A stretch of 64,000 nt of DNA, from the NCBI RefSeq assembly GCF_029542625.1, contig NZ_CP120733.1, positions 620,001-684,000 of the forward strand, read 5' to 3'. Numbering within the stretch: the first letter of the stretch is position 1; each line of letters starts with the position of its first letter. The notes under the pieces were generated by a model, which ran no database searches, was not told where the DNA came from, and saw only the letters and a list, made by a program, of their open reading frames with translations. Both the position numbers and the translations under genes were made by a program. Origin of the DNA: Tepidibacter hydrothermalis (lineage in GTDB: Bacteria > Bacillota > Clostridia > Peptostreptococcales > Peptostreptococcaceae). Of the stretch, positions 37,096 to 46,346 are shown in pieces.

Positions 37096-39441
37096 ATGGA
37101 GCAAAATTATAGCACTAAAGAGCATAAATTACCTGTAATCCCTCTTAGAGGATTGGCGGTATTCCCATATATGGTTTTACATTTTGATGTTGGTAGAGAA
37201 AAGTCTATAAATGCATTAGAAGAAGCTATGGTGGATGAACAGCTTATATTTTTGACTTCTCAAAAAGAAGCTGAAATTGATGTACCAACTCCTGATGATT
37301 TTTATCATATAGGAACTATATGTAAGATAAAGCAGATGTTAAAGCTTCCAGGAGATACTGTAAGAGTTCTAGTAGAAGGTATGTCAAGAGCAAAGATAAA
37401 AGAAATTGTAGATGACGAAAAAGGCTTTAGCGCTACTTTGGAAGAAGTTGTATATAATGAAGAATTGTTAAAGGAAGATAAAGAAGTAGAAGCTTTAATA
37501 AGAAATGTATTCGACTCTTTTGAAGAGTATATAAACATAAGCAATAGAATATCTCCAGAGATACTGCTTACTTTATCAGATATAGACGAGCCTAGCAGAT
37601 ATGTGGATACGATAGCATCTAATATGTTTTTAAAACCTCTACAAAAGCAAGAAGTACTTGAAATATTTGATCCTAAAGAAAGACTTGAAAAAGTATATAA
37701 AATTCTTCTTGAGGAGCTTGATATACTTAAAATAGAGAAAAAAATAAGCTTGAGAGTTAAAAAACAGGTTAATAGAGTTCAAAAAGAATATTACTTAAAA
37801 GAACAATTAAAGGCTATTCATAAGGAACTTGGAGAAGATGAAGAAACAACAGATGATATAGAAGAATATAAAAAACAATTAAAAAGTATTAAAGTGAAAA
37901 AAGAAATAAAGGAAAAAATATCAAAGGAAATAAATAGATTATCTAAGATGAGTCCATCATCAGCAGAATCTGGGGTTATAAGAAATTATCTTGATACAAT
38001 TTTTGCCCTTCCTTGGAACAAAGAAAGTAAGGACAAGGTTGATTTGAAGGAATCTGCAAAAATACTTGATGAGGACCATTATGGTCTTGATAAGGTTAAA
38101 GAGAGAATTCTTGAGTATTTAGCTATAAGAACATTATCTAATTCTATGAAAGGACCTATAGTTTGTCTTGTTGGGCCTCCTGGAGTTGGTAAGACATCAA
38201 TAGCAAAATCAATAGCAAAATCTTTAAACAGAAAATTTGTAAGGGTTTCTTTAGGTGGAGTTAGAGATGAGTCTGAAATAAGAGGACATAGAAGAACTTA
38301 TGTTGGAGCTATACCAGGAAGAATAATAAATGCTATGAAGGAAGCAAAAACTAAGAATCCTGTATTCTTATTTGATGAAATAGATAAGATGGCATCAGAT
38401 TTTAGAGGAGATCCAGCTTCAGCTATGCTTGAGACATTAGATCCTGAGCAAAATAAGGAGTTTGTAGATCACTATCTAGAGATACCATTTGATTTATCGA
38501 GAGTTTTATTTATAACTACTGCTAACAGCTTAAATACAATACCTAGACCTTTACTTGATAGAATGGAAGTTATACAGGTATCTGGATATACAGAAGAAGA
38601 AAAGCTTAAAATATCTAAAAAATACTTACTTCCAAAACAGATAAAGGAGCATGGCTTAGAAGAAGGATTCTTAAAGATATCAGATGAAACTATAAGGGAT
38701 ATAATAACTTATTACACTAGAGAATCTGGAGTTAGAAATATTGAAAGAACTATAGGTAAGGTGTGTAGAAAAGCAGCTAAAAGATATGTAGAAAATAGAG
38801 AATTAAAAAATATTAGAATAAATAAGAATAACCTAGAAAAATATCTAGGAAAGAAGATATATAGCTATGAGCCGATAAAGGAAAATCCTGAGGTTGGAAT
38901 AGTTAGGGGTCTTGCATGGACAAGTGTTGGAGGAGAGACTTTATCTATTGAGGTAACTCCTATGAAGGGAAAAGGACAACTTGTTTTAACAGGACAACTT
39001 GGAGATGTTATGAAAGAATCTGCAAGAACAGGAATATCTTATATAAGATCTAAGTATGAACAGTTTAATATAGATGAAAACTTCTATAAAGAACAAGATA
39101 TTCATATTCATATACCAGAAGGAGCTATACCAAAAGATGGTCCATCTGCTGGAATAACTATGGCAACTGCTGTTATATCTGCTCTATCTAATATCCCTGT
39201 CAATAATCTTGTAGCAATGACTGGAGAAATAACTTTAAGAGGAAGAGTACTTCCTGTTGGAGGAATAAAAGAAAAGGTACTTGCAGCTAATAGAGCGGGA
39301 ATTAAAAAAATATTACTTCCAATAGACAACAAAAAAGATATGGAAGATATACCTGAAAATATTAAAAAGAAAATAGAGTTTGTATTTGTAAAGAGTATGG
39401 ATGAAGTATTAGAGCACGCTTTAATTAAGGACGGTGAATAG
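37096..39441 (+). CDS. lon: ATP-dependent protease Lon
   Basis: This is a 781-residue AAA+ serine protease for damaged and regulatory proteins. The N-terminal LON substrate-binding domain ([23 protein letters not shown]) is followed by a coiled coil (about residues 190-300), the AAA+ module with Walker A GPPGVGKT (about residues 359-366) and Walker [11 protein letters not shown], and the protease domain with the catalytic Ser684 in PKDGPSAGI and the Lys of [17 protein letters not shown] 37096 follows AAAGGAGTGATG. ysxC starts 1 bp after its stop, the conserved lon-ysxC operon. Confidence 0.98.
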   Translation: MEQNYSTKEHKLPVIPLRGLAVFPYMVLHFDVGREKSINALEEAMVDEQLIFLTSQKEAEIDVPTPDDFYHIGTICKIKQMLKLPGDTVRVLVEGMSRAKIKEIVDDEKGFSATLEEVVYNEELLKEDKEVEALIRNVFDSFEEYINISNRISPEILLTLSDIDEPSRYVDTIASNMFLKPLQKQEVLEIFDPKERLEKVYKILLEELDILKIEKKISLRVKKQVNRVQKEYYLKEQLKAIHKELGEDEETTDDIEEYKKQLKSIKVKKEIKEKISKEINRLSKMSPSSAESGVIRNYLDTIFALPWNKESKDKVDLKESAKILDEDHYGLDKVKERILEYLAIRTLSNSMKGPIVCLVGPPGVGKTSIAKSIAKSLNRKFVRVSLGGVRDESEIRGHRRTYVGAIPGRIINAMKEAKTKNPVFLFDEIDKMASDFRGDPASAMLETLDPEQNKEFVDHYLEIPFDLSRVLFITTANSLNTIPRPLLDRMEVIQVSGYTEEEKLKISKKYLLPKQIKEHGLEEGFLKISDETIRDIITYYTRESGVRNIERTIGKVCRKAAKRYVENRELKNIRINKNNLEKYLGKKIYSYEPIKENPEVGIVRGLAWTSVGGETLSIEVTPMKGKGQLVLTGQLGDVMKESARTGISYIRSKYEQFNIDENFYKEQDIHIHIPEGAIPKDGPSAGITMATAVISALSNIPVNNLVAMTGEITLRGRVLPVGGIKEKVLAANRAGIKKILLPIDNKKDMEDIPENIKKKIEFVFVKSMDEVLEHALIKDGE

Positions 39442-39442
39442 T

Positions 39443-40051
39443 TTGAAAATAAGATCATCAGAGATAGTGATGAGTGCAGTAAATAGAGATCAGTATCCAG
39501 CAGAAGGAATTCCGGAAGTAGCATTTGTAGGAAGATCTAATGTAGGAAAGTCTTCTAGCATAAATTCACTTTTAAACAGAAGAAATTTTGCAAGAGTAAG
39601 TCAGACTCCAGGAAAAACAAGAACTATAAATTTTTATTTGATAAATGAAGAGTTTTTCTTTGTAGATTTACCTGGGTACGGATATGCAAAGGTTTCAAAA
39701 TCTGAAAAAGCTGGCTGGGGAAAAATAATGGAAAGATACTTAACAGGAAGAGATGAGCTTTGCCGTATATATCTACTTGTAGATATAAGACATGAGCCTA
39801 CTAATGATGATAAGGCTATGTATGATTGGGTAAAGTATTTTGGATACGATTGTACTGTAGTAGCTACTAAGGCTGATAAGATATCTAGAGGTAAGTATCA
39901 AAAGCATATGAGTGTTATAAGAAAAAAATTAGGACTTGCAGATGAAAAGATAATACCTGTATCTTCACTTAAAAAGACAGGATTTGATATTTTGTGGGAT
40001 GATATTACTAATACTTATAGTGAGCATGGATATGAAATAACTGTAGATTAA
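39443..40051 (+). CDS. ysxC: Ribosome biogenesis GTP-binding protein YsxC/EngB
   Basis: This is a 202-residue essential GTPase acting in 50S subunit assembly. G1 is GRSNVGKSS (about residue 29), G3 is [13 protein letters not shown]4 is [10 protein letters not shown], and G5 lies in [10 protein letters not shown] chose TTG 39443 because AAGGACGGTG has normal spacing to it and the protein then begins with [12 protein letters not shown] as in relatives; GTG 39434 overlaps the ribosome site. It is translationally coupled to lon. Confidence 0.97.
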   Translation: MKIRSSEIVMSAVNRDQYPAEGIPEVAFVGRSNVGKSSSINSLLNRRNFARVSQTPGKTRTINFYLINEEFFFVDLPGYGYAKVSKSEKAGWGKIMERYLTGRDELCRIYLLVDIRHEPTNDDKAMYDWVKYFGYDCTVVATKADKISRGKYQKHMSVIRKKLGLADEKIIPVSSLKKTGFDILWDDITNTYSEHGYEITVD

Positions 40052-40080
40052 GACCTTGGAATTCCAAGGTCTTATTTTTT
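40050..40080 (+). terminator. Rho-independent terminator of lon-ysxC
   Basis: AAGACCTTGGAATTCCAAGG followed by TCTT completes a perfect palindrome, with ATTTTTT after it. Confidence 0.9.
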
Positions 40081-40197
40081 GATGAATTTTATTGAATACA
40101 ACTAATACTTGTATTAATTTGTTGCCTGTGGTACAATGATTTCTAAAATATTTGTCGAATTAAATCCCGGATTTAGAATGTCAAAAGGAGCGTGCAT

Positions 40198-41520
40198 ATG
40201 AAGGATAATCAACTTAAAAAGAGTATTGGTCTAGTATCGGCCTTATCTATAGTAGTAGGAATGGTAATGGGATCAGGTGTGTTTTTTATGCCTACACAAG
40301 TTTTTTCGGCTACTACAACACCTGGACTTGGGATAATAGCGTGGATGCTTGGAGGCTTTATATCGATTGCAGCGGGGCTTACAACAGCAGAAATATCTAC
40401 AATAATACCTAAAACGGGTGGTATGGTAACATATTTAAAAGAAGTATATGGAGATTTATGGGGTTATCTTCTAGGATGGGCTCAAACTTTAGTATTTATA
40501 CCAGCTATAATGGCTGCACTTGCAATAATGTTCTCAACACAAGTTATATCTTTATTAGGGCTTAACGATAATATGTTAATACCTATAGGTATTGGTGTTG
40601 TAATTTTTTTGAGCATTATGAATTCATTTGGATCAAAGACAGGTGGTACTATTCAAACATTAGCTACTGTAGGTAAATTGATACCGTTATTTGCAATTAT
40701 AATTGTAGGATTTATAAAAGGTGATGGTGGTGTAGTAAGACTTTTACCTATAATTCCAGAATCTAAGCCACTGGCAACAGCACTTGGCTCTGCACTAGCT
40801 GCTATAATGTTTGCGTATGATGGATGGATAAATGTAGGTAATATAGCAGGTGAGATGAAAAATCCAAAGAGGGATTTACCTATAGCTATAGTTGGAGGAC
40901 TATTCGTAATAATGAGCATATATGTTTTAATTAATATAGCATATTTACTTGTTTTACCAGCGGATGTACTAGCATCAACTTCAGCACCAGCAAATGAGGT
41001 TGCCAATGTTATATTTGGTGCTAGCGGAGGAAAACTTATAACAGCAGGTATAATGATATCTATATTTGGAACATTAAATGCATTTGTTTTAACTGGAGCT
41101 AGGGTTCCTTATGTAATGGCTGTTGAAAATAAATTACCATTTAGTCATAGTTTAGCTAAATTAAACAAGTCAGACATGCCTTTAAATTCAACTATATTAA
41201 TATCAGTTCTTTCTTCATTATATATAATGACTGGAAATTTTGGTCCATTAATAGACCTAACTGTATTTATAATATGGATGTTCTACATTCTGATATTTTT
41301 TGCAATATTCATTCTTAGAAAAACAAAACCAGATATTGAAAGACCATATAAGGTACCTATGTATCCTGTAATACCTATTATAGCGATACTAGGAGGGTTA
41401 TACATTGTAGTTAATACAATAATATCTCAACCTATGAATGCATTACTTAGTATAGGTATAACTATTTTAGGAATACCTGTGTATATGTCTAGAAAAAATA
41501 AATTTACTAATTTAGATTAA
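40198..41520 (+). CDS. APC-family amino acid permease
   Basis: This is a 440-residue membrane transporter with about twelve helices, of the amino acid-polyamine-organocation superfamily (LAT/SteT-like branch). The first helix carries the substrate-binding GMVMGSGVFFMP motif. Family sequence GSALAAIMFAYDGWINVGNIAGEMKNPKRDLP lies at about residues 197-228, and the C-terminal half has RPYKVPMYPVIPIIAI. ATG 40198 is correctly spaced from AAAAGGAG. It is monocistronic, with its own terminator. Substrate (an amino acid, possibly by exchange) is inferred from family only. Confidence 0.93.
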   Translation: MKDNQLKKSIGLVSALSIVVGMVMGSGVFFMPTQVFSATTTPGLGIIAWMLGGFISIAAGLTTAEISTIIPKTGGMVTYLKEVYGDLWGYLLGWAQTLVFIPAIMAALAIMFSTQVISLLGLNDNMLIPIGIGVVIFLSIMNSFGSKTGGTIQTLATVGKLIPLFAIIIVGFIKGDGGVVRLLPIIPESKPLATALGSALAAIMFAYDGWINVGNIAGEMKNPKRDLPIAIVGGLFVIMSIYVLINIAYLLVLPADVLASTSAPANEVANVIFGASGGKLITAGIMISIFGTLNAFVLTGARVPYVMAVENKLPFSHSLAKLNKSDMPLNSTILISVLSSLYIMTGNFGPLIDLTVFIIWMFYILIFFAIFILRKTKPDIERPYKVPMYPVIPIIAILGGLYIVVNTIISQPMNALLSIGITILGIPVYMSRKNKFTNLD

Positions 41521-41523
41521 ATG

Positions 41524-41551
41524 AAAAACGTATCTTTTGATACGTTTTTTT
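41524..41551 (+). terminator. Rho-independent terminator
   Basis: AAAAACGTATC and GATACGTTTTT pair around TTTT, followed by further T. Confidence 0.88.
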
Positions 41552-41612
41552 TATTTACTAAGGGAATATAAAAATTTCATTATGTGTATAACATGGATGA
41601 AAGAACTACACT

Positions 41613-41692
41613 TGCAACTATTTTTAAGTAACAGAGTCGTGAGACTTGTTCGTGCCATGAGTCATTGCGTTAGCGAGTAGACGAATTTTTTA
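41613..41692 (+). repeat. Family-4 repeat with GTGA tetraloop hairpin
   Basis: AACAGAGTC-GTGA-GACTTGTT (about 41630-41650) forms the same bulged hairpin as at 15210, with GCGA replaced by GTGA (still GNRA). CCATGAGTCATTGCGTTAGC and GAGTAGACGAATTTTTTATA complete the element, in which TTGC and GCGA can pair around GTTA. It is the best preserved copy. The rest of 41553-41847 holds no gene. Confidence 0.65.
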
Positions 41693-41847
41693 TAGCATTG
41701 GTTTAAATAAAAATTGATTGGGTAAAAGTTAAATAAATTATTAATCTTTCAATGTATTCAGTACAAGCACAAAATATAGGTGAAATTAATAGAATAAAAG
41801 TAGGTTAAAGGTGTGAGAATGAATCTTAATTGAAAGAAGGAGATAAT

Positions 41848-42141
41848 ATGACAGAAAAAATTAAGAGAGTGTTTCCAGGTGGAAACACAGCAGATGGTTT
41901 TTTTTCTTACTATGATTATATGATAGAGCAAAATGATGCAAATCATATATTTTGCATAAAAGGTGGACCGGGCGTGGGTAAATCTTCTATGATGAAAAAT
42001 ATAGGAAGTGAAATGATTAGACTTGGTTATGATGTTGAGTATCATCACTGTTCATCAGATAATAACTCTATAGATGGGGTTGTTATACCAGCGCTTAAAG
42101 TTGCCATGGTGGATGCAACTGCTTATTCTACTAAATGGTAA
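41848..42141 (+). pseudogene. 5' half of an interrupted P-loop ATPase gene
   Basis: The first 88 codons of a two-P-loop ATPase (the family I know as PRK06851-like) are intact: KIKRVFPGGNTADGFFSYYD, the Walker A motif IKGGPGVGKSS (about residues 40-50), and VEYHHCSSDNNSIDGVVIPALKVAMV. At the 11-bp repeat GATGCAACTGC (42112-42122) the frame enters foreign DNA and stops nine codons later (AYSTKW stop). ATG 41848 is preceded by GAAGGAGAT. The remaining 271 codons resume in the same frame at 48192, after a second copy of the 11-bp repeat. The truncated product of 97 residues has only the first nucleotide-binding loop. Confidence 0.92.
42112..42122 (+). other. Left attachment site core (attL)
   Basis: GATGCAACTGC here is identical to 48192-48202. 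On the left it continues the ATPase reading frame; on the right it continues into the element. The site encodes D-A-T-A within the conserved VDATAPH stretch of the ATPase. Confidence 0.88.
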
Positions 42142-42274
42142 ATAATAAGTTTAAGATTTTTACATATAATTTTCATATAATACTAAATTGTGTTACTATT
42201 TAATAATAGGGAGAGTGTAGTACAAATAAAACCTGTATTATTAAATTTAAATCTATGATAAGTGGGGGGCGTCT

Positions 42275-43972
42275 ATGAAAAAAGATATTAGATTAGGATT
42301 TAAATCAAAGATATTATTAATTGTTATTTCATTATTACTTGTATTAAGCATAACTATTATATCTATAGTATTTTCTGAAACAAAAAAAGTTGTAAATGAT
42401 AATATATACAAACAATTGAATTCTAATATAGAGTTAGGAAATAGCTTGATTGAAGAAAAATATCCTGGTGACTGGGAAGTAAAAGAGGACAAATTATATA
42501 AAGGTGAAAAATTAATAAGTGGCGACACGGAGTTTGTAGATGAAATAAAAAAATCTACAGATTCAATAGCTACAATAGCATTACAAGCTACAAGAGTATC
42601 TACTAATGTTATAGTAAATGGAGAAAGAGCAATTGGAACAAAAATATCTGAAGAAGTTGCAAATAAAGTTTTGAATGAGGATGAAGTTTTTACAGGCGAG
42701 GCAAATGTTTTAAACAAAATTTATGCATCTAAATATATTCCAATAAAAAATGGAAATGGTGAAAATATAGGGATTTTATTTGTAGGAGTAGAAAAAAGCA
42801 CTGTTAATAAACAGATAAATAAGTTAATGCTTACTATAGTCATTATTACAATTATAGTATTATTAATTGCTATTATTATCTCTATAATCTTTGCAAATTC
42901 TATTGATAAAAATATTAAAGAAATTTTAAAATTCCTTAAAAGAATTTCTTCTGGTGATTTTAGTTCAGTCTGTAATGTAAATTCATCAGATGAAATAAAG
43001 ATTATTTCAGATGAACTTAATAATATGACAAAGAATATAGGAAATCTTATATATACTATAAAGAACACATCTCAAAATGTATATCAAAGTTCTGATAACT
43101 TAGCAAATGTTTCACATGAAATGGCATATGCATCTGAAAATGTTACAATGTCAATACAGGATGTAGCAAATGGAACTGCAGAACAAGCAGAAGATTTAAT
43201 AGATATAATGTCAGCATTAAATGAGTTTGGAAATCAGTTAGAACATATAGTTCAGTCTATAAATGATATAGAGCATAGCACAAGAAATATTGATTCTATG
43301 GCTAATGAAAGTAATGACAATATGAACTCTTTAATAGAATCGGTAAGTAAAGTAAGTGATTCATTCAATGATTTTATAACAAAAATTTCAGATTTAGGTG
43401 ATAATATAAATAAAATAAATGAAATCACAATTGTTATAAACAATATAGCTGATCAAACTAATTTACTTGCTTTAAATGCTGCTATAGAAGCAGCTAGAGC
43501 AGGAGAATCAGGAAAAGGATTTGCAGTAGTTGCAGAGGAAATAAGAAAGCTTGCAGTTCAAAGCAAAGATTCATCTCAAAATATAAATGATTTGGTTAAA
43601 AATATAATAGATAGTACAGAAAGCATGATTGAGATTAGTGAGGTAATGAATAATGAAGTAACTAATCAAGGTGAAGTTATACATACTGGTATTGATTCGT
43701 TTAAGCAAATAATTAAATCAGTAGAAGAAGTAATTCCAAAAATTGAAGAGGTAAATAATTCATCTGAAAGTATAGAAAATGAAAAAAATAGTATCGTGAA
43801 AAAAGTGGAACATTCATCTTCTATTGCACAAGAAGTTTCTGCATCTTCAGAACAAATTGCAGCATCTTCTGAAGAAATGAGTGCATCTATAGATACAGTT
43901 ACGGATACAATACAAAATTTAAATAGTATGACAAAAGAGATGGACGATCAGATAAATAAATTTAAATTGTAA
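42275..43972 (+). CDS. Methyl-accepting chemotaxis protein carried on the integrative element
   Basis: This is a 565-residue chemoreceptor. TM1 is at about residues 11-33. The extracytoplasmic domain of about 150 residues is a single Cache (sCache_3-like) type: [20 protein letters not shown], a middle stretch with [21 protein letters not shown], and the closing [23 protein letters not shown] strand pair. TM2 lies at about 189-211, followed by HAMP and a signalling domain with [34 protein letters not shown]. It is clearly from a different receptor subfamily than those at 4129 and 6381. ATG 42275 follows AAGTGGGGGGC. It is the first gene after attL, transcribed in the same direction as hcp. The ligand is unknown. 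Confidence 0.93.
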   Translation: MKKDIRLGFKSKILLIVISLLLVLSITIISIVFSETKKVVNDNIYKQLNSNIELGNSLIEEKYPGDWEVKEDKLYKGEKLISGDTEFVDEIKKSTDSIATIALQATRVSTNVIVNGERAIGTKISEEVANKVLNEDEVFTGEANVLNKIYASKYIPIKNGNGENIGILFVGVEKSTVNKQINKLMLTIVIITIIVLLIAIIISIIFANSIDKNIKEILKFLKRISSGDFSSVCNVNSSDEIKIISDELNNMTKNIGNLIYTIKNTSQNVYQSSDNLANVSHEMAYASENVTMSIQDVANGTAEQAEDLIDIMSALNEFGNQLEHIVQSINDIEHSTRNIDSMANESNDNMNSLIESVSKVSDSFNDFITKISDLGDNINKINEITIVINNIADQTNLLALNAAIEAARAGESGKGFAVVAEEIRKLAVQSKDSSQNINDLVKNIIDSTESMIEISEVMNNEVTNQGEVIHTGIDSFKQIIKSVEEVIPKIEEVNNSSESIENEKNSIVKKVEHSSSIAQEVSASSEQIAASSEEMSASIDTVTDTIQNLNSMTKEMDDQINKFKL

Positions 43973-44040
43973 AAAAGTTCTTCACGAAAATTATATTTAT
44001 CCACAACTTAAGCAGGAATATAATTTCCTATTCGTTATAA
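43971..44040 (-). repeat. Family-1 intergenic repeat, short inverted copy
   Basis: On the minus strand it reads TTATAACGAATAGGAAATTA, then TTGTGGATAAATATAATTTT, then CGTGAAGAACTTTTTT. About 40 bp (right part of hairpin 1 and left arm of hairpin 2) are missing compared with 15026. It contains a perfect DnaA-box match (TTATCCACA on the plus strand). With the copy at 45910 it brackets the recombinase gene in inverted orientation. Confidence 0.7.
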
Positions 44041-44071
44041 AAAAAGGATGGCTATTTAGCCATCCTTTTTC
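44041..44071. terminator. Bidirectional terminator
   Basis: AAAAAGGATGGCTATTTAGC continues into CATCCTTTTT: a perfect stem GGATGGCTA/TAGCCATCC with A-run on one side and T-run on the other. It serves the recombinase (minus strand) and the chemoreceptor (plus strand). Confidence 0.85.
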
Positions 44072-44073
44072 GA

Positions 44074-45684
44074 TTATCCTTTTAAAAATATCTCAAGCTT
44101 TTCACCATCCCAAGTTATGTTACTTATTAATTCATTTAATAATTGTTTTTTTTCTTCAAATGTCAAACTATCAATATTAGATGAAAAATGTGTTAATAAC
44201 TCCACATACAGATCTATATTTATTTTTTTCAATAATGTAATTTCATTATCTTCTGTTATATCATTAAGTTCTTTTTTTATCTCATTTATTTTATTATCAA
44301 ATTCTTCAATTTGATTAATTAGATATTTACTGGCTGTAGAGCTTTGATTTTGAGATATTTGTAGTGTAAGGTTAGATATATTTTGTTCATATAATTTTAA
44401 TTCTTTTTCTAAATCATCTTTTTTATCAACATTTTTGTTGTAAATACTATTAATGCTTTGTCTATGATGGTTTAATTTGTGATATAACCTATTTTGATTT
44501 ATTGATATATTTTTTATCTCCTTTAGGATCATTTCATCAGCCATAGAGCCTAGCAAATTCTTTGAGTTACATCTACTACCTTTAGATCGTTCTTTCATCA
44601 AACAACGATAATAATAGTAAGTGACTCCTTTTCTTCTGTATACACTTACTCTCATCTTTGATCCACATTCTTTACATATTAATAAAGGGGTTATTAAACC
44701 AATACTACCTGTGTTTAAACGAGGAGCTTTTTTTGAGTTTGATTCTAATAAATATTGAACTTTTATCCAATTATCAGATGGAATTATACCTTTATGTTTT
44801 CCAATGGCAATAATCCAATCTGATTTATCTCTTCTTAAAGTTGTATTTTTTTTGGTTTTAGACTGCTTATTATAGGTAATTATTGAATGATTGGAATTAA
44901 AGTCTGACTTAGGAGAAGGTATATCACAATTATTATTTTTGAAATATTCATATACTAATTCATCAGCTATAGCATAAACTGGATTGGTGAGTATGGATTT
45001 AAGGGAACTTTTATCAAAATCTTTGTTATTCTTTGTTTTTATATTATTTTGTAGTGTGAAACTTTCGAGTTTACTTAAACTTTTCAATTCAATATATTTA
45101 CTATATAAATTTTTAACCATACTTAATTCATCTTTTATGGGAGAGAGTTTATACATTTTCTTTTTATTCATATCCGAGTCATAGTAAATTATAGGTTCAC
45201 TTTTAAATCCTGTAGGAGTTTGACCTCCTAGCCATCTACCTGATCTTGCAAGAGATAGCATATTATCTCTAATTCTCTCTGCTATAGTTTCTCTCTCTAG
45301 TTGAGCGAAAACAGATGCTATATACATCATAGCTCTTCCCATTGGAGTTGAAGTATCGAACTGTTCTTTAACAGATATAAAAGATATATTGTGGTTATTA
45401 AGGAGTTCTATAGTACCAGAAAAATCAGATATATTTCTACTTACACGATCTAATCTATAGCATATTAGTATATCGAATTTATTTTTTTTTGCATCTTCAA
45501 TCATCAATTTAAATTGAGGTCTATTAGCATTTCCTCCTGAATATCCTTCATCTTCATAAATAATAAACTCACAAGCATTAAATTTATTATTAATATGTTG
45601 TTTACATAAATCTATTTGATTTTGAATAGAATCCCCTTTTTCAGTAAGCTTTGACTTACGAGAATAAATAGCAACTTTATACAC
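44074..45684 (-). CDS. Large serine recombinase (site-specific integrase)
   Basis: This is a 536-residue site-specific recombinase of the resolvase/invertase superfamily. The N-terminal catalytic domain has VAIYSRKSK with nucleophile Ser8, then EDEGYSGGNANRPQFKLMIEDAK, ICYRLDRVSRN and FAQLERETIAERIRD. The recombinase domain follows (WLGGQTPTGFKSE). A zinc-ribbon domain has CKECGSKM and, after RCLMKERSKGSRC, the second Cys pair (about residues 335-370), and a C-terminal coiled coil of about 90 residues follows. I chose GTG 45684 because GAGGTGG has proper spacing to it; the in-frame GTG at 45693 overlaps the ribosome site. It presumably performs integration and excision at the 11-bp att core. 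All catalytic motifs look intact. Confidence 0.95.
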   Translation of the reverse strand: MYKVAIYSRKSKLTEKGDSIQNQIDLCKQHINNKFNACEFIIYEDEGYSGGNANRPQFKLMIEDAKKNKFDILICYRLDRVSRNISDFSGTIELLNNHNISFISVKEQFDTSTPMGRAMMYIASVFAQLERETIAERIRDNMLSLARSGRWLGGQTPTGFKSEPIIYYDSDMNKKKMYKLSPIKDELSMVKNLYSKYIELKSLSKLESFTLQNNIKTKNNKDFDKSSLKSILTNPVYAIADELVYEYFKNNNCDIPSPKSDFNSNHSIITYNKQSKTKKNTTLRRDKSDWIIAIGKHKGIIPSDNWIKVQYLLESNSKKAPRLNTGSIGLITPLLICKECGSKMRVSVYRRKGVTYYYYRCLMKERSKGSRCNSKNLLGSMADEMILKEIKNISINQNRLYHKLNHHRQSINSIYNKNVDKKDDLEKELKLYEQNISNLTLQISQNQSSTASKYLINQIEEFDNKINEIKKELNDITEDNEITLLKKINIDLYVELLTHFSSNIDSLTFEEKKQLLNELISNITWDGEKLEIFLKG

Positions 45685-45716
45685 GTTAACCACCTCATTT
45701 GATATAAAGTTTAAAC

Positions 45717-45793
45717 TAATTCAGAAGCTGTAGAGCTCTTATATCCAACTGCAAGAGGGAGGAGTTTTACAACTTTTAGCTTTTGGATAAAAA
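45717..45793 (+). repeat. Family-3 hairpin repeat upstream of the recombinase
   Basis: ATTCAGAAGCTGTAGAGCTC at the left pairs with TTTTAGCTTTTGGAT at the right, with inner ATCCAACTGC and GGAGG. It lies in the divergent region between the recombinase and the small ORF. It is diverged relative to the copy at 33937. Confidence 0.55.
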
Positions 45794-45909
45794 ACTTATA
45801 TTAAATGAGATATTATGAAACTTAGAAAAATATGATTAGTTTTTATAAAATGTTTATTTAAAATAAAAAATAAAATTGAATAGTACAAGTTCTGCTCTTC
45901 ATATTTTGT

Positions 45910-46018
45910 TATAACGAATAGAAAATTATATTCCTATTTAAGTCTAGATAAATATAATTTTCGTTATGAGTTTCAAAAAAGTCTACATTTAAAATCTTCA
46001 AAGGAAGACTTTTTTATA
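45910..46018 (+). repeat. Family-1 intergenic repeat inside the integrative element
   Basis: TATAACGAATAGAAAATTAT, TCTAGATAAATATAATTTTC, GTTATGAGTTTCAAAAAAGT and GAAGACTTTTTTATA match the full copy at 15026 with several changes. The DnaA-box-like core is altered (TCTAGATAA). It ends just before the GGGGGAG ribosome site of the small ORF at 46036. The rest of 45685-46035 holds no gene. Confidence 0.7.
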
Positions 46019-46035
46019 AAGGGGGAGAAAATAAA

Positions 46036-46206
46036 ATGAAGCAAAAAATTGAAGTTGAAGTAAAAATGCATGATAAAGAGAAAGTTCAAGAATTAATGGA
46101 AGGTACGTTGGTGCAAATTATTATAGACAGAATAAATGAATTTCCTGAAAAAAATAAAGTGTATATATATGATGAAATTTTAGAAAGGTTAAAAAAATCT
46201 TTTTAA
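46036..46206 (+). CDS. Small 56-residue protein of the integrative element
   Basis: This 56-residue ORF (MKQKIEVEVKMHDKEKVQEL to EILERLKKSF) has a strong ribosome site (GGGGGAG, 9 nt before ATG 46036). It is charged and soluble: a short beta-like N-terminus, then helices with MEGTLVQIIIDRINE and VYIYDEILERLKKS. I do not recognise the family. It lies between the recombinase (divergent) and hcp on a tiny integrative element, so it is a candidate recombination directionality factor or regulator; that is inference from position only. Confidence 0.65.
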   Translation: MKQKIEVEVKMHDKEKVQELMEGTLVQIIIDRINEFPEKNKVYIYDEILERLKKSF

Positions 46207-46346
46207 AATAAAAAGACTTGCGAATTATAAGTCTTGAGTATGTAATTAAATGATTTGAAACTTTAACTAGCAAAACATGTTAATTAACACATAATTTCTA
46301 ATGGAGTGGGCAATATATTAGAAACTACATAAAAGGAGAGATGAAT

